64,000 nucleotides of DNA, taken from CAZAFN01 sp964484795. GTDB lineage: Bacteria > Pseudomonadota > Alphaproteobacteria > Methylaequorales > Methylaequoraceae. A program made the translations under genes and the position numbers. Of the stretch, positions 50,240 to 60,825 are shown piece after piece (the stretch's first letter is position 1; each line of letters starts with the position of its first letter). The notes beneath the pieces were generated by a model. That model searched no databases. It worked only from the letters and a program-made list of their open reading frames with translations, and was not told the origin of the DNA. The stretch is taken from positions 15,054-79,053 of the forward strand of contig CAZAFN010000004.1 in the NCBI GenBank assembly GCA_964484795.1, written 5' to 3'.

Positions 50240-52216
50240 TGATTAATAGTTCCTTCTTTTCTAACATTTTAATTTTATCTCTGATTTCAGCAGCCTTTTC
50301 AAAATCTAAATCTTCAGCACATTGTAGCATCTTTTTTTTTAAATCTTCTATAGATTGATTAGTTAAAGAATTTGTAGATTTCTGCAAAGAACTTTCTACT
50401 TGATTTTTTTCTATAGTTTCCTCAATTTTCCTATATGTAGATCTTGGTATTACATTATTAATTTTATTAAAATTTAATTGTCTACTTCTTCTGCGTGATG
50501 TTTCTTCTAATGCTCTAACCATAGAATTAGTATTATGATCAGCATATAGAATTACTCTTCCTTGTATATTTCTAGCTGCTCTTCCAATTGTCTGAATCAA
50601 TGATACTTGAGACCTCAAAAAACCCTCCTTATCTGCATCTAGGATGGCAACTAAGCCGCATTCAGGTATGTCTAAGCCTTCTCTTAAAAGATTTATTCCA
50701 ACTAAAACTTCATAATTGCCAATTCTCAAATCTTTTATTAACTCAATTCTTTCTAGCGCGTCTATATCTGAGTGCATATATCGTGCATTGACATCATTTT
50801 CTTTAAGATATTCGGTCATTTTTTCTGCATCCTTCTTAGTAAGTGTGGTAATTAGGACTCTCAATTTTTTTTGTTTAATTTTTTGGCATTCTTCAATTAT
50901 ATCCTCAACTTGATTTGAGGCTTTTCTTACTTCGCACACTGGATCAACAAGACCTGTTGGCCTAACAATTTGTTCAACAAAAACCCCATTTGTTTTTTTT
51001 AATTCGTATTCTCCTGGAGTTGCAGAAACATATATTGTTTGACCTTTGAAAGACTCCCATTCATTAAACATTAATGGTCTATTATCTTTGCAAGAAGGAA
51101 GTCTAAACCCGTGTTCAGATAGAGTTTCTTTTCTTGATCTGTCACCTTTAAACATACCTCTGATCTGAGGTATGGAAACATGAGATTCGTCTACAAATAA
51201 TATTACGTCTTCAGGCAAATATTCAAACAAAGTGGGTGGTGGTTCCCCTTTTTTTCTTCCAGTAAGATGTCTGGAGTAGTTTTCAATTCCTGAACAACTT
51301 CCAGTAGCTGTTATCATTTCAATGTCAAAATTGGTTCTTTGCTCAATTCTTTGGGCTTCAAGATACATTTTTTCTGATTCAAAAAAATTAATTCTATCAA
51401 TTAATTCATCTTTAATTTTTTCTACTGCTTTTTTTAGAGATGGTTTTGGTGTTACGTAATGGCTATTGGCAAATATTGTTATTTCATCAAGACTTTTGGA
51501 TACAATTCCTAGAAAAGGATCAAATTCATCAATAGACTCAATAGTGTCTCCAAAAAAAGATATTCTCCAGGNNNNNNNNNNGATTTATCTTCTAAATGAG
51601 ATGGAAAAATTTCAATTAAATCTCCCAAATTTCTGAATGTTCCTCGTGTGTGCACTTGATCATTTCTTTTGTATTGAAGTTCAACTAACTTTTTTTTGAG
51701 TTTATCAACATCAAAATCAGTATTTCTTTTAATTTTAAAGGCCATAGAGGAATAGGATTCAACTGACCCAATTCCATATATACATGATACACTTGCAACA
51801 ATTACCGTATCTCTTCTTTCTAATAACCCTCTAGTTGCAGCATGCCTCATTCTATCAATTTGCTCATTGATAGAAGATTCTTTTTCAATGTAAGTGTCAG
51901 TTCTAGGTACATAAGCTTCGGGAGTATAATAATCATAATAGGAAACGAAATATTCCACACAATTTTCGGGAAAAAAACTTTTCATTTCGCTATATAATTG
52001 TGCTGCAAGAATTTTATTTGGAGCAAATATTAGTGCGGGTCTTTGAAGTTTCTGGATTACGTTGGCCATTGTAAAAGTTTTTCCTGATCCCGTAACTCCC
52101 AATAATACTTGATCTGTTTTTTTGCTGGTAAGACCACGACATAATTTCTTGATTGCCTGTGGTTGATCTCCTGCTGGTTCATAAGAACTTGAAATTTTGA
52201 ATGAATGATTAACCAT
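50226..52216 (-). CDS. uvrB: Excinuclease ABC subunit B, interrupted by an assembly gap
   Basis: DNA-damage recognition helicase of nucleotide-excision repair. The start is ATG at 52216. The 5' part has [16 protein letters not shown] (Walker A), the beta-hairpin [16 protein letters not shown] and [10 protein letters not shown]. After ten Ns at 51572-51581 the frame resumes with [18 protein letters not shown]. It runs unbroken through [20 protein letters not shown], the helicase motifs ([37 protein letters not shown]) and the UVR motif near the C-terminus ([18 protein letters not shown]). As written, the N count shifts the frame; the gene itself is probably intact. Confidence 0.93.
51572..51581. 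other. Assembly gap (10 N) inside uvrB
   Basis: Ten consecutive undetermined bases separate two parts of one conserved gene. Coding frame on either side requires a gap length of 2 modulo 3, so ten is a placeholder rather than a measured length. Confidence 0.99.
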
Positions 52217-52316
52217 AATTATAAAAATATTTTTAATTAATAAAAAATCTAATATATTTTTAATAATCTTTATATATAATCGAAAAATTGAAGTTTTAAA
52301 TTTTTTTTCTTATTAG

Positions 52317-53528
52317 ATGGCTTTAATTTCTAAAAGAATTTCTAGGTTCCAACCGTCCTTAACGGTCAAAATCTCTCAAAAAGCTAGAGAAATGGCTGAA
52401 TCCGGAGTAAAAATCATAAGTCTGAGTTCTGGAGAACCTGACTTTGATACTCCTGACCACATTAAAAGAAGTGCTATTAATGCCATTAACGATGGTTTCA
52501 CCAAGTATACACAAGTTGATGGAGTGGAAGAGCTAAAAGAAGCAATAGCAAAAAAATTTTCTAATGAAAATAAACTAAAATATAAAACAAGTCAGATTAC
52601 TGTTGGTGCAGGCGGAAAGCATATCATATATAATCTTTTCATGTCATCCATTGATAGTGGAGATGAGGTTGTTATTCCTTCACCTTATTGGGTGTCTTAT
52701 CCTGACATTGTTAGATTATGTGGAGGAAGACCAGTCATTGTCGATACGAAAATGACTGATGGTTTCAAAATATCTTCAGAGGCATTAAATAAAAAAATTA
52801 ATAAAAAAACTAAGTGGTTCATTCTTAATTCCCCAGGAAATCCAACTGGGACAGTTTATACAGAAAAAGAATTAGAAGATATAGCTGAAATTTTACTAAA
52901 AAATCCAAATGTTTTAATTCTATCTGATGATATTTATGAGCACATTATTTATGAAAAAATTAAATTTAGAAACATTCTGAATGTTGAACCAAGATTGTAT
53001 GATAGGACATTTATTGTTAATGGAGTTTCTAAAGCATTTTCAATGACAGGTTGGCGAATTGGATACGGTGCAACAGGTCAGGAGAAATTAATAAAATCTA
53101 TAGCCAAAATTCAATCTCAGAGTACAACCAATCCTTGCTCAATTAGTCAGATGGCAGCCAAATTTGCTTTAGACGGTAATAAGATTTTTCTACAAGACTG
53201 GCTCAAAAAATTTGAAAAAAGAAAAGACTTCTTAATTGATTTTTTTAATTCAGTGGCAGGTCTAGAACCATTTATTCCTAATGGGGCGTTTTACCTTTTT
53301 GTTTCGTGTAAAGGATTTATATCTAAGAAGGATAAGGATGGTTTACTAATAAAGAATGATTTAGATTTTACAGAATATTTACTTAAAAAAGCTGGAGTTG
53401 CAGTTGTCCCTGGCATTGCATTTGGTAAATCACCATACTTTAGAATTTCTTATGCGACCTCTATGGCAGACTTGAGAGAGGCCTGCAATCTGATTTCTAG
53501 TGCCTTAAAAAATTTTAATTTAAAATGA
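52317..53528 (+). CDS. Aspartate/aromatic aminotransferase (class I, AspC-like)
   Basis: This 403-residue fold-type I PLP aminotransferase has the N-terminal SLSSGEPDFDTPDHIK, GAGGKHIIYNLF, NSPGNPTGTVY, SDDIYEHIIYE, the PLP Lys in VSKAFSMTGWRIGYG and a C-terminal RISYATS with the substrate-binding Arg. This is the subgroup I-gamma aspartate aminotransferase common in Alphaproteobacteria (AatA); prephenate or aromatic substrates are also possible. It is divergent from uvrB and overlaps panE by 4 bases. Confidence 0.92.
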   Translation: MALISKRISRFQPSLTVKISQKAREMAESGVKIISLSSGEPDFDTPDHIKRSAINAINDGFTKYTQVDGVEELKEAIAKKFSNENKLKYKTSQITVGAGGKHIIYNLFMSSIDSGDEVVIPSPYWVSYPDIVRLCGGRPVIVDTKMTDGFKISSEALNKKINKKTKWFILNSPGNPTGTVYTEKELEDIAEILLKNPNVLILSDDIYEHIIYEKIKFRNILNVEPRLYDRTFIVNGVSKAFSMTGWRIGYGATGQEKLIKSIAKIQSQSTTNPCSISQMAAKFALDGNKIFLQDWLKKFEKRKDFLIDFFNSVAGLEPFIPNGAFYLFVSCKGFISKKDKDGLLIKNDLDFTEYLLKKAGVAVVPGIAFGKSPYFRISYATSMADLREACNLISSALKNFNLK

Positions 53529-54433
53529 AAATACTAATTTATGGAGTTGGAGGTATAGGAAGTTTCATTGGTTCTTTCCTAAAAAAAACTAATTTTGATC
53601 TTACTTTTATTGCTAGAGGAACGAGGTTCCAATCTTTAAAATCTAATGGATTGTCTTTATCAAGTTCTTTAGGTGATTTATATTCCAAAGATATTAAGAT
53701 TAAAACGACACTTGAGGTTGGTGAAAAATATGATGTAATTGTAAACACCGTAAAACTTTATGATTTTGATTATGTTTTAGGTGAAATAAAAACAAAAATT
53801 TCAGGTAATTACATTCTTTTACCATTTCAAAATGGGATTTATGCAGAAGAAAAGATTAAAGAAAAAATAGGTTTGGATAGAACTTATGGAGCTGTTGCAC
53901 AGATTTCAGTTTATTTAGATCATAACCAATTGGTAAGGCATGTTGGAAGATTGGCAACCTTTTTTGTGGGATCTTATGAGATGAAAAAAAAATTAAAATT
54001 AATCAAATTTTGTAAAGAATGCCAAAAGGTTGGGTTGGATATGAGGTATAAAGAAAATATTAAAGAGAAAATATGGGAAAAATTTATTTTTTTGTCTGCA
54101 TATAGTGGAATTACTACATTAACTAAAAAAACTATAGGTGAGATTTTTGAGGACAAAATGTTAAAAGAAAAGTTTATTTTAGCAATGAATGAAACATATA
54201 TTTTATCAAAATCCTTCAATGTTCATTTTGATAATGATCCAGTGGAATTTTGGTTATCCAAGATAGAAAAAATGCCATATGATATGACTTCGTCGATGTT
54301 CTTAGACTACAAAAAAAAAAAAAAAATTAAACTTGATTGGCTATCAGGGTTTATTTTATTTAATTCCAAGAAGAAAAAAACTAAAGCAATAGTTCATCAA
54401 GAAATAGTTGAAAAGATATGTGGTGCTAAATAA
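53525..54433 (+). CDS. panE: 2-dehydropantoate 2-reductase
   Basis: This 302-residue NADPH-dependent reductase of the ApbA/PanE family makes pantoate for coenzyme A. It has ILIYGVGGIGSFIGSFL at the nucleotide site, NTVKLYDFD with the catalytic-region Lys, LPFQNGIYAEEKI, EKFIFLSAYSGITTLT and a C-terminal helical domain with DMTSSMFLDYK. A run of 16 A (54311-54326) encodes a poly-Lys stretch and is a slippage-prone site. ATGA overlap with the preceding aminotransferase suggests coupling. It converges on and overlaps trxB by 8 bases. Confidence 0.87.
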   Translation: MKILIYGVGGIGSFIGSFLKKTNFDLTFIARGTRFQSLKSNGLSLSSSLGDLYSKDIKIKTTLEVGEKYDVIVNTVKLYDFDYVLGEIKTKISGNYILLPFQNGIYAEEKIKEKIGLDRTYGAVAQISVYLDHNQLVRHVGRLATFFVGSYEMKKKLKLIKFCKECQKVGLDMRYKENIKEKIWEKFIFLSAYSGITTLTKKTIGEIFEDKMLKEKFILAMNETYILSKSFNVHFDNDPVEFWLSKIEKMPYDMTSSMFLDYKKKKKIKLDWLSGFILFNSKKKKTKAIVHQEIVEKICGAK

Positions 54434-55367
54434 TTTTTTTTTTATTTAAAAAATTTTCTGCTTCAATTGCACCCATACAACCCATTCCTGCAGCAGTTAC
54501 AGCCTGCCTAAAAATTCTATCTGTTACATCTCCGGCTGCAAACACACCTTCAATGCTAGTCGTTGTTGAATCGGCGTTTGTTTTTATGTAACCATCATCA
54601 TCCATCTTTATGAATTTCTTGAAAATCTCAGTTGCTGGGCTATGACCAATGGCAACAAAGAAACCATCTACATTAAGTTGGTTTTTATCCTTTTTTTTAA
54701 TATTTTCAATCACAACTGAATCGAGACATTTTTTTTTCTTATCACCTATTATTTCTACAACTTTGCTATTCCAAATGATCTCAATATTTTTTTTTTGCAA
54801 TAATCTATCTCGAAGAATTTTTTCCGCTCTTAATTCATCTCTTCTATGAATGAGTGTTATTTTTTTACACAAATTTGACAAAAACAATGCTTCTTCTACG
54901 GCAGTATTTCCTCCACCAACAATAGCAACATCTTTACCTTTAAAAAAAAAACCATCACATGTGGCACAGGCTGAAACCCCAAATCCTCTAAAATCGTTTT
55001 CTCCTGGAATATCAAGCCATTTTGCTTTGGCACCAGTTGCAATAATAATTGAAAATGCGTAAATCTCTTTTTCTTCGGTCTTAATTTTAAATGGGAAATT
55101 ATTGAAATCAACTTCTTTCACAAAATCATTTTGAATTCTTGTGCCATATAATTCAGCTTGTTTTTTCATTTGCTCCATTAACCAGGGGCCTTGAATTGGG
55201 CTTTCAAATCCTGGATAATTTTCAACATCCGTTGTAATGGTTAATTGTCCTCCAGGTTCAAGACCAGAAATCATTAAAGGTGATAAACCAGCTCGGGACG
55301 AATAGATGGCAGCTGTATATCCAGCAGGTCCTGAACCAATTATTAAAACGTTTTCTGGCTTTTTCAT
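54426..55367 (-). CDS. trxB: Thioredoxin-disulfide reductase
   Basis: This 313-residue NADPH-dependent flavoenzyme reduces thioredoxin. It has the FAD site IIGSGPAGYTAAIYSSRAGL, the redox-active CATC (about 136-139) in the NADPH domain, VGGGNTAVEEAL and the C-terminal GVFAAGDVTDRIFRQAVTAAG. It lies 2 bases after greA in the minus-strand direction, so the two are probably co-transcribed. Confidence 0.97.
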   Translation of the reverse strand: MKKPENVLIIGSGPAGYTAAIYSSRAGLSPLMISGLEPGGQLTITTDVENYPGFESPIQGPWLMEQMKKQAELYGTRIQNDFVKEVDFNNFPFKIKTEEKEIYAFSIIIATGAKAKWLDIPGENDFRGFGVSACATCDGFFFKGKDVAIVGGGNTAVEEALFLSNLCKKITLIHRRDELRAEKILRDRLLQKKNIEIIWNSKVVEIIGDKKKKCLDSVVIENIKKKDKNQLNVDGFFVAIGHSPATEIFKKFIKMDDDGYIKTNADSTTTSIEGVFAAGDVTDRIFRQAVTAAGMGCMGAIEAENFLNKKKII

Positions 55368-55369
55368 TT

Positions 55370-55846
55370 TTATGAAAAACTTATTGAGTTTATTTGATAT
55401 TCCTTCACACCATTTGGTGTTGTAACTTCAAAAACATCGTTTACAGATTTGTTAATCATTGCTTTGCAAAGCGGTGCAGAGATAGAAATTAAATTTTTTT
55501 CAATATCAGCTTCGTCAGCCCCAACAATTTTATAAGTGTGTTTTTGATTAGCACTTAAATCGGTTACTACAACAGTAGCGCCAAATGTAACTTCAGAATT
55601 ATCTAATGATGATACATCTATAACTTCTGCCCTATTTATTTTATTTTCTAATTCCCCAATTTTTCCTTCAATAAAACTTTGTTTCTCTCGTGCTGCATGA
55701 TATTCAGCGTTTTCTGAAAGGTCGCCATGCTCTCTAGCTTCAGAAATTGCTTTAATGACGTTTGGTCTTTCAAAGTTTTTTAGTTTATCTAATTCCGATT
55801 TAAGTTTTTTTAAACCATCGGATGTCATAGGAAATTTTTCGTTCAT
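55370..55846 (-). CDS. greA: Transcription elongation factor GreA
   Basis: This 158-residue factor rescues backtracked RNA polymerase. The N-terminal coiled coil includes MTSDGLKKLKSELDKLK and the acidic tip AREHGDLSENAEYHAAREKQ. The C-terminal FKBP-like domain has VTFGATVVV and ISAPLCKAMINKSVNDVFEV. It is complete and typical. It sits between trxB and carB, a frequent alphaproteobacterial order next to carAB. Confidence 0.97.
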   Translation of the reverse strand: MNEKFPMTSDGLKKLKSELDKLKNFERPNVIKAISEAREHGDLSENAEYHAAREKQSFIEGKIGELENKINRAEVIDVSSLDNSEVTFGATVVVTDLSANQKHTYKIVGADEADIEKNLISISAPLCKAMINKSVNDVFEVTTPNGVKEYQINSISFS

Positions 55847-55880
55847 AATATTGAATTATACTTAATTTATAAATTTAATT

Positions 55881-58800
55881 CTATTGTTTATAGAATTCTT
55901 GGAGAGGTTTAACTTGAAGTTTATTATTTTTGATAAAGTTTATTCCAGTAACAGCTACTTTCGCAGCAGAAATAGTTGTAAAATAAGGTATTTTATTTCT
56001 TATAGCTGTTCTCCTAATTGAAAAACTATCAGAAATAGATTTTGATCCACTAGTTGTATTAATTATGAGGTGAATTTTTTTTTTCTCAATTAAATCCACA
56101 ATATGTGGGTTTCCCTCATTAACTTTTTTAATAACATTTACATTTATGCAGAATCTATTTAGAAATTCTGCAGTTCCTTTTGTTGCATAGATATTGAAAT
56201 TTAATTTCTTTAAGACTTGAGACATAAGAACAATGTTTTCTTTGTCTTCATCTCTAACTGAGATAAAAACAGAGCCTTTATTTGGCAGTTTGTTTCCTGC
56301 AGCTATCTGAGATTTCAAGTAAGCCATTGGAAAATTTCTTTCTATTCCCATTACTTCTCCAGTGGATTTCATTTCAGGCCCTAGAATTACATCTTCACCA
56401 GGGAATCTATCAAATGGGAAAACAGATTCTTTCACGCAGATATGTTTAAAATCCATTTTTTTTAAACTAAATTTTTCTATTTTTTCACCTAACATTATTT
56501 TAGTAGCAATGTTAGCTAAAGGAGTTCCAATTGCCTTGCTTATGAAAGGTACAGTCCTACTTGCTCTTGGATTTACCTCAATAACAAATATTTTTTCATC
56601 CTTAATCGCAAGTTGAATATTGATAAACCCAACAATTTTTAAATTTAGTGTGATTAATTTAGTGATTTCTTCAATTCTTGAAACTAAGTTCTTGGGAATA
56701 GATTGAGTTGGCAAAGAGCATGCTGAATCTCCTGAATGAACACCTGCCTCTTCAATATGTTCTAGAATTCCTGCTATAAAGACTTTTTTTCCATCAGAGA
56801 TTGCATCAACATCTATTTCTTTTGCTCCTAATAAAAACTCATCAATTAAAATTGATTTATTATTTATTATGAAATTTGAATTGAAATAATTTTTTAATTC
56901 AGATTGATTGTTAACTATTCTCATTGCTCTTCCACCTAGAACGTATGAAGGCCTAATTACAATTGGAAATTCAATTTTTTTAAGTGCTTGATTTGCTTCT
57001 TTTAGATTAAAAACTATGGCACTTTTGGGTTGGAGAATTTTTAATTTTTTTAATAATCTGCTAAATCTATCTCTATCCTCACATAAATCAATTGATTTGA
57101 AAGATGTTCCAAGAATTTTGATTCCAGATTTAAAAATGCTTTCTGCTAATTTTAATGGTGTTTGACCTCCTAACTGGACGATGACACCAAGAAGATTATT
57201 TTTGGAATTTTCAGCATTACAAACTTCCATTACTGATTCAAAATCAAGGGGTTCAAAATACAGCCTATCAGATATGTCAAAATCAGTTGAAACTGTTTCG
57301 GGGTTGCAATTCACCATAATTGATTCAATTCCCATTTCTTTAATTGCAAAAGAAGAATGAACACAACAATAATCAAACTCTATGCCTTGCCCTATCCTAT
57401 TTGGTCCACCACCAATTATTATTACTTTTTTTTTTTTGGTTATTTTTGTTTCATTCTCAAAATATTCATTTTGAGAATTGCAGGTCCATGAAGAATACAT
57501 ATATGGGGTATGAGACTTAAATTCACCTGAACAGGTATCAATATTTTTAAATGAAGGAATTAAATTATTCTTTCTTTTAAGGTTATTTAATTTTGTTCTT
57601 TTAATCATGTTAAGTTCAATTATTTTCTCATCAGAAAAACCTTCTTCCTTCGCCTTAAGATACAAATTTTTGTCAAGATTGTTTTTTATAAGCAACTGCT
57701 CTGTATTAATTATTTCTGCAATCTGTCCAATAAACCATAAATCATAATTTGATGCCAAAGCAATTGATTTAATTGGGATTTTTTTTCTTATGCTCTCTGC
57801 AATTATTAAAAATTTGTTGGGAAGATTTTCTTTTAGCAGAGATATTAGGTCCGTTCTATTTTTCTTTGATAATTCAGGCGTTTTATCTATTCCAGAAAAC
57901 CCAACTTCGAGACTTCTGATAGCCTTTTGAAATGATTCCTTAAAATTTCTTCCAATTGCCATACATTCTCCAATAGATTTCATTGCTGTACCAAGCTTTT
58001 CTTCAGTAGCGTTAAATTTTTCGAATGTGAATCTGGGAATTTTTGTGACAATATAATCAATTGTCGGTTCAAACGATGCTGGAGTAGTTTTGGTGATATC
58101 ATTATCTAATTCGTCTAATGAGTATCCTACTGCTAGCTTTGTAGCGATTCTAGCAATTGGGAAACCCGTTGCTTTAGATGCAAGTGCTGAAGATCTAGAA
58201 ACTCTAGGATTCATTTCAATTACTATCATTCTTCCGTTGATAGGGTTTACGGCAAACTGAACGTTTGCACCTCCTGTCTCAACTCCAATTTCACGAATAA
58301 CACTAATTGCATAATTTCTCATTTTTTGAAATTCTTTGTCTGTAAGCGTCAATGCGGGTGATACAGTAACGGAATCACCAGTGTGAACACCCATTGGATC
58401 TACATTTTCAATAGAACAGACTATTATGCAGTTATCTTTTTTATCTCTGATTACTTCCATTTCATACTCTTTCCAACCAACCAATGATTCTTCAATTAAA
58501 ACTTCATTAATTGGAGATAAATCCAAACCTTTTTTTACAATTTTTAAAAAATCTTTTTTGTTTAGAGCGGCTCCACCTCCAGATCCACCCAAGGTAAATG
58601 ACGGTCTTATTATTAAGGGAAATGTAAAGTCTTTGCTGAGTAAATTTGTAGCTTTTTTAAGATTATTTACTACGAAACCTTTGGGAGTTGGCAAACCAAT
58701 CTTATCCATCGATTTCTTAAATAGCTCTCTATTTTCAGCTTTTTCTATTACTTTTTCAGTTGCTCCTATTAATAGTACGCCAAACCTTTTTAAAATTTTT

Positions 58801-59114
58801 TTTTTTTTAAGTTCAATGGACAAATTTAGTGCAGTTTGCCCTCCCATAGTTGATAACAAGGCATCTGGTCTCTCCTTTGAAATTATTCTTTCTAAAAGAT
58901 TCAAATTTAGAGGTTCAATATATGTTCTGTCTGCTAAGTTAGGATCTGTCATTATGGTTGCAGGATTTGAATTAACTAAAATAACCTTATATCCTTCTTC
59001 TTTAAGCGCCTTGCAAGCTTGAGCGCCGGAATAGTCAAATTCGCAAGCCTGACCTATCACAATTGGACCTGCACCAATTATCATAATTTTTTTTATGTCT
59101 GTTCTCTTAGGCAT
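55881..59114 (-). CDS. carB: Carbamoyl-phosphate synthase large subunit
   Basis: This 1077-residue enzyme makes carbamoyl phosphate for pyrimidine and arginine synthesis. It has two homologous ATP-grasp halves (first: [19 protein letters not shown] and [12 protein letters not shown]; second: [19 protein letters not shown] and [11 protein letters not shown]). A C-terminal MGS-like allosteric domain begins near residue 935 ([16 protein letters not shown]). It overlaps carA by 8 bases. The full-length bacterial form with no missing domain. Confidence 0.98.
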   Translation of the reverse strand: MPKRTDIKKIMIIGAGPIVIGQACEFDYSGAQACKALKEEGYKVILVNSNPATIMTDPNLADRTYIEPLNLNLLERIISKERPDALLSTMGGQTALNLSIELKKKKILKRFGVLLIGATEKVIEKAENRELFKKSMDKIGLPTPKGFVVNNLKKATNLLSKDFTFPLIIRPSFTLGGSGGGAALNKKDFLKIVKKGLDLSPINEVLIEESLVGWKEYEMEVIRDKKDNCIIVCSIENVDPMGVHTGDSVTVSPALTLTDKEFQKMRNYAISVIREIGVETGGANVQFAVNPINGRMIVIEMNPRVSRSSALASKATGFPIARIATKLAVGYSLDELDNDITKTTPASFEPTIDYIVTKIPRFTFEKFNATEEKLGTAMKSIGECMAIGRNFKESFQKAIRSLEVGFSGIDKTPELSKKNRTDLISLLKENLPNKFLIIAESIRKKIPIKSIALASNYDLWFIGQIAEIINTEQLLIKNNLDKNLYLKAKEEGFSDEKIIELNMIKRTKLNNLKRKNNLIPSFKNIDTCSGEFKSHTPYMYSSWTCNSQNEYFENETKITKKKKVIIIGGGPNRIGQGIEFDYCCVHSSFAIKEMGIESIMVNCNPETVSTDFDISDRLYFEPLDFESVMEVCNAENSKNNLLGVIVQLGGQTPLKLAESIFKSGIKILGTSFKSIDLCEDRDRFSRLLKKLKILQPKSAIVFNLKEANQALKKIEFPIVIRPSYVLGGRAMRIVNNQSELKNYFNSNFIINNKSILIDEFLLGAKEIDVDAISDGKKVFIAGILEHIEEAGVHSGDSACSLPTQSIPKNLVSRIEEITKLITLNLKIVGFINIQLAIKDEKIFVIEVNPRASRTVPFISKAIGTPLANIATKIMLGEKIEKFSLKKMDFKHICVKESVFPFDRFPGEDVILGPEMKSTGEVMGIERNFPMAYLKSQIAAGNKLPNKGSVFISVRDEDKENIVLMSQVLKKLNFNIYATKGTAEFLNRFCINVNVIKKVNEGNPHIVDLIEKKKIHLIINTTSGSKSISDSFSIRRTAIRNKIPYFTTISAAKVAVTGINFIKNNKLQVKPLQEFYKQ

Positions 59115-60282
59115 AATTAATTATTAGCGATTTAAATTTTTCGAATAAATAACGACTATCCTGTGGGCCTGGAGATGATTCAGGGTGATATTGAACGGAA
59201 AAAAAAGGTTTATTTTCAATCTCAATTCCAGCTATGGTCTTATCAAATAAGGATGAGTGCGTAATTTTTATGTTTTTAGGAAGACCTTTTTCTGAGACAA
59301 CAAAACCATGATTTTGGACTGTTATTTCAACATTCTTAGTTGAGTGGTTTTTAATTGGATGATTAGCTCCACGATGGCCGTGATGCATTTTTTCAGTTCT
59401 AGCTCCAAAAAGTAGCGATAGTATTTGGTGGCCCAAGCAAATACCAAAAGTTGGGACATTTAATTTTTTTAAATTTTGGAGTTCTTTCTTAAATTTGTTA
59501 AATGTTGCTTTGGGATCACCAGGTCCATTTGAGAGAAAAATTCCTGCAGGATTTAGAGAAAGAATTTTTTTATATGAAAAGTTAATTGGAAACACTATTA
59601 CATCATAATTTTTTGATTCTAAAAGTCTCAAAATGTTTTTTTTTATTCCAAAATCAATTACTGCAATGAATTTTTTTTTAATTTGATTTATATCCAAATA
59701 ATTCTTTTCTCCATTTTTCCATCTATATGTTTTTTTTGTGGAAACTTTTGAAGCAAGGTCTAAATTTTTCATTTCAGGAAATTTATCTAGCATATCTTTT
59801 AAAACTTTAACATCATCAAATTTCTTCTTGGGAAAATGTATTATTCCTTTGCAAGCTCCTCCATCTCGGATTTTTTTGGTAAGGACTCTCGTATCTATTC
59901 CAGTGATACAAGCTTTGTTATTTGATTTTAACCATTTATCAAAATACATTTCTGATCTAAAATTTGAAGGAGCGCTTATTTTATTATTAATAATACAAGC
60001 AGATGCAAAAATTTTTGAACTTTCATAATCTCTTTTATTGGTGCCAACTATACCGATATGAGGAAAGGTAAAGTTTATGATTTGATTATAATATGAAGGG
60101 TCTGTAAGAATTTCTTGATATCCGGTAATTGAAGTATTAAAACAAATTTCACCTAAGTAGTTTCCGTTTGATCCAAAACCAAAACCAAAAAACAAACTTC
60201 CATCGTCTAGAAATAAAAGGCAATTTTTTTCATTGGTTCTAATTGAATTTTTCATCTGAGAAATAATATACTTTGATTTCAT
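59107..60282 (-). CDS. carA: Carbamoyl-phosphate synthase small subunit (glutamine amidotransferase)
   Basis: 391 residues. It releases ammonia from glutamine for CarB. The N-terminal domain has [20 protein letters not shown]; the class I amidotransferase domain has GPGDP, the nucleophile Cys in FGICLGHQ, and the His/Glu pair in [13 protein letters not shown]. The first ATG at 60282 is used; an in-frame Met nine codons on (60255) gives a more usual N-terminus. carA-carB overlap. The 81-base spacer to yqeY is divergent and must hold promoters for both directions. Confidence 0.97.
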   Translation of the reverse strand: MKSKYIISQMKNSIRTNEKNCLLFLDDGSLFFGFGFGSNGNYLGEICFNTSITGYQEILTDPSYYNQIINFTFPHIGIVGTNKRDYESSKIFASACIINNKISAPSNFRSEMYFDKWLKSNNKACITGIDTRVLTKKIRDGGACKGIIHFPKKKFDDVKVLKDMLDKFPEMKNLDLASKVSTKKTYRWKNGEKNYLDINQIKKKFIAVIDFGIKKNILRLLESKNYDVIVFPINFSYKKILSLNPAGIFLSNGPGDPKATFNKFKKELQNLKKLNVPTFGICLGHQILSLLFGARTEKMHHGHRGANHPIKNHSTKNVEITVQNHGFVVSEKGLPKNIKITHSSLFDKTIAGIEIENKPFFSVQYHPESSPGPQDSRYLFEKFKSLIINYA

Positions 60283-60363
60283 TAATTTCCAATAGTTGTA
60301 AATTAAATTAATATAGATTTATTGATTTTTCGAATCATTTTAGATATGCATTAGATATATTTT

Positions 60364-60825
60364 ATGGAATCATTAAGAGAAAAGTTGAAAAAAAGTCTGG
60401 ATCAAAACCTTAAAAATAGGGATGAGATTGGGACAGCTACGTTGAGATTGGTTATAGCAGCCATAAAAGATCATGATATTCAATTTAGATCCGACAAAAA
60501 AGGAGACTTAATCTCAGATGAAGAGATTTTAAATCTGTTGCTAAATATGATCAAACAGAGAAAAGAAAGCGTGGAGATATACTCTAATGCCGGGAGAGTG
60601 GATTTGAAAGAAAGAGAGGAAAAAGAAATTGAGGTTATTCAATCATTTCTTCCTCATCAGATTACATCGACTGAGTTGGACAAGATTATAAAAAACAGCA
60701 TAAAAGAGTTAGAATGTTCATCAATCAAAGATTTAGGAAAGTTAATTAATTTTTTGAAGAAAAAATATCCCGGTCAGTTAGAAATGAAAGAAGTCGCAGA
60801 AATTGCAAAAAAAAATCTTCAATGA
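60364..60825 (+). CDS. GatB/YqeY domain protein
   Basis: This 153-residue all-helical protein of the YqeY family begins SLREKLKKSLDQNLKNRDE and contains TATLRLVIAAIKD, IKQRKESVEIYSNAGR and LPHQITSTELDKII. It resembles the tail domain of GatB, which contacts tRNA, but the catalytic domain is absent. Its function is unknown; it is consistently found before dnaG in Alphaproteobacteria, and overlaps dnaG by 4 bases here. Confidence 0.92.
   Translation: MESLREKLKKSLDQNLKNRDEIGTATLRLVIAAIKDHDIQFRSDKKGDLISDEEILNLLLNMIKQRKESVEIYSNAGRVDLKEREEKEIEVIQSFLPHQITSTELDKIIKNSIKELECSSIKDLGKLINFLKKKYPGQLEMKEVAEIAKKNLQ

Noticed and set aside
51369..51571. uvrB as a pseudogene split into two genes
   Set aside because: Conserved UvrB sequence is unbroken from the gap to the 3' part; the split arises only from the ten Ns.
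58426..59022. A 198-codon frame antisense to carB
   Set aside because: It mirrors the conserved first ATP-grasp region of CarB; composition is that of a reverse-strand shadow.
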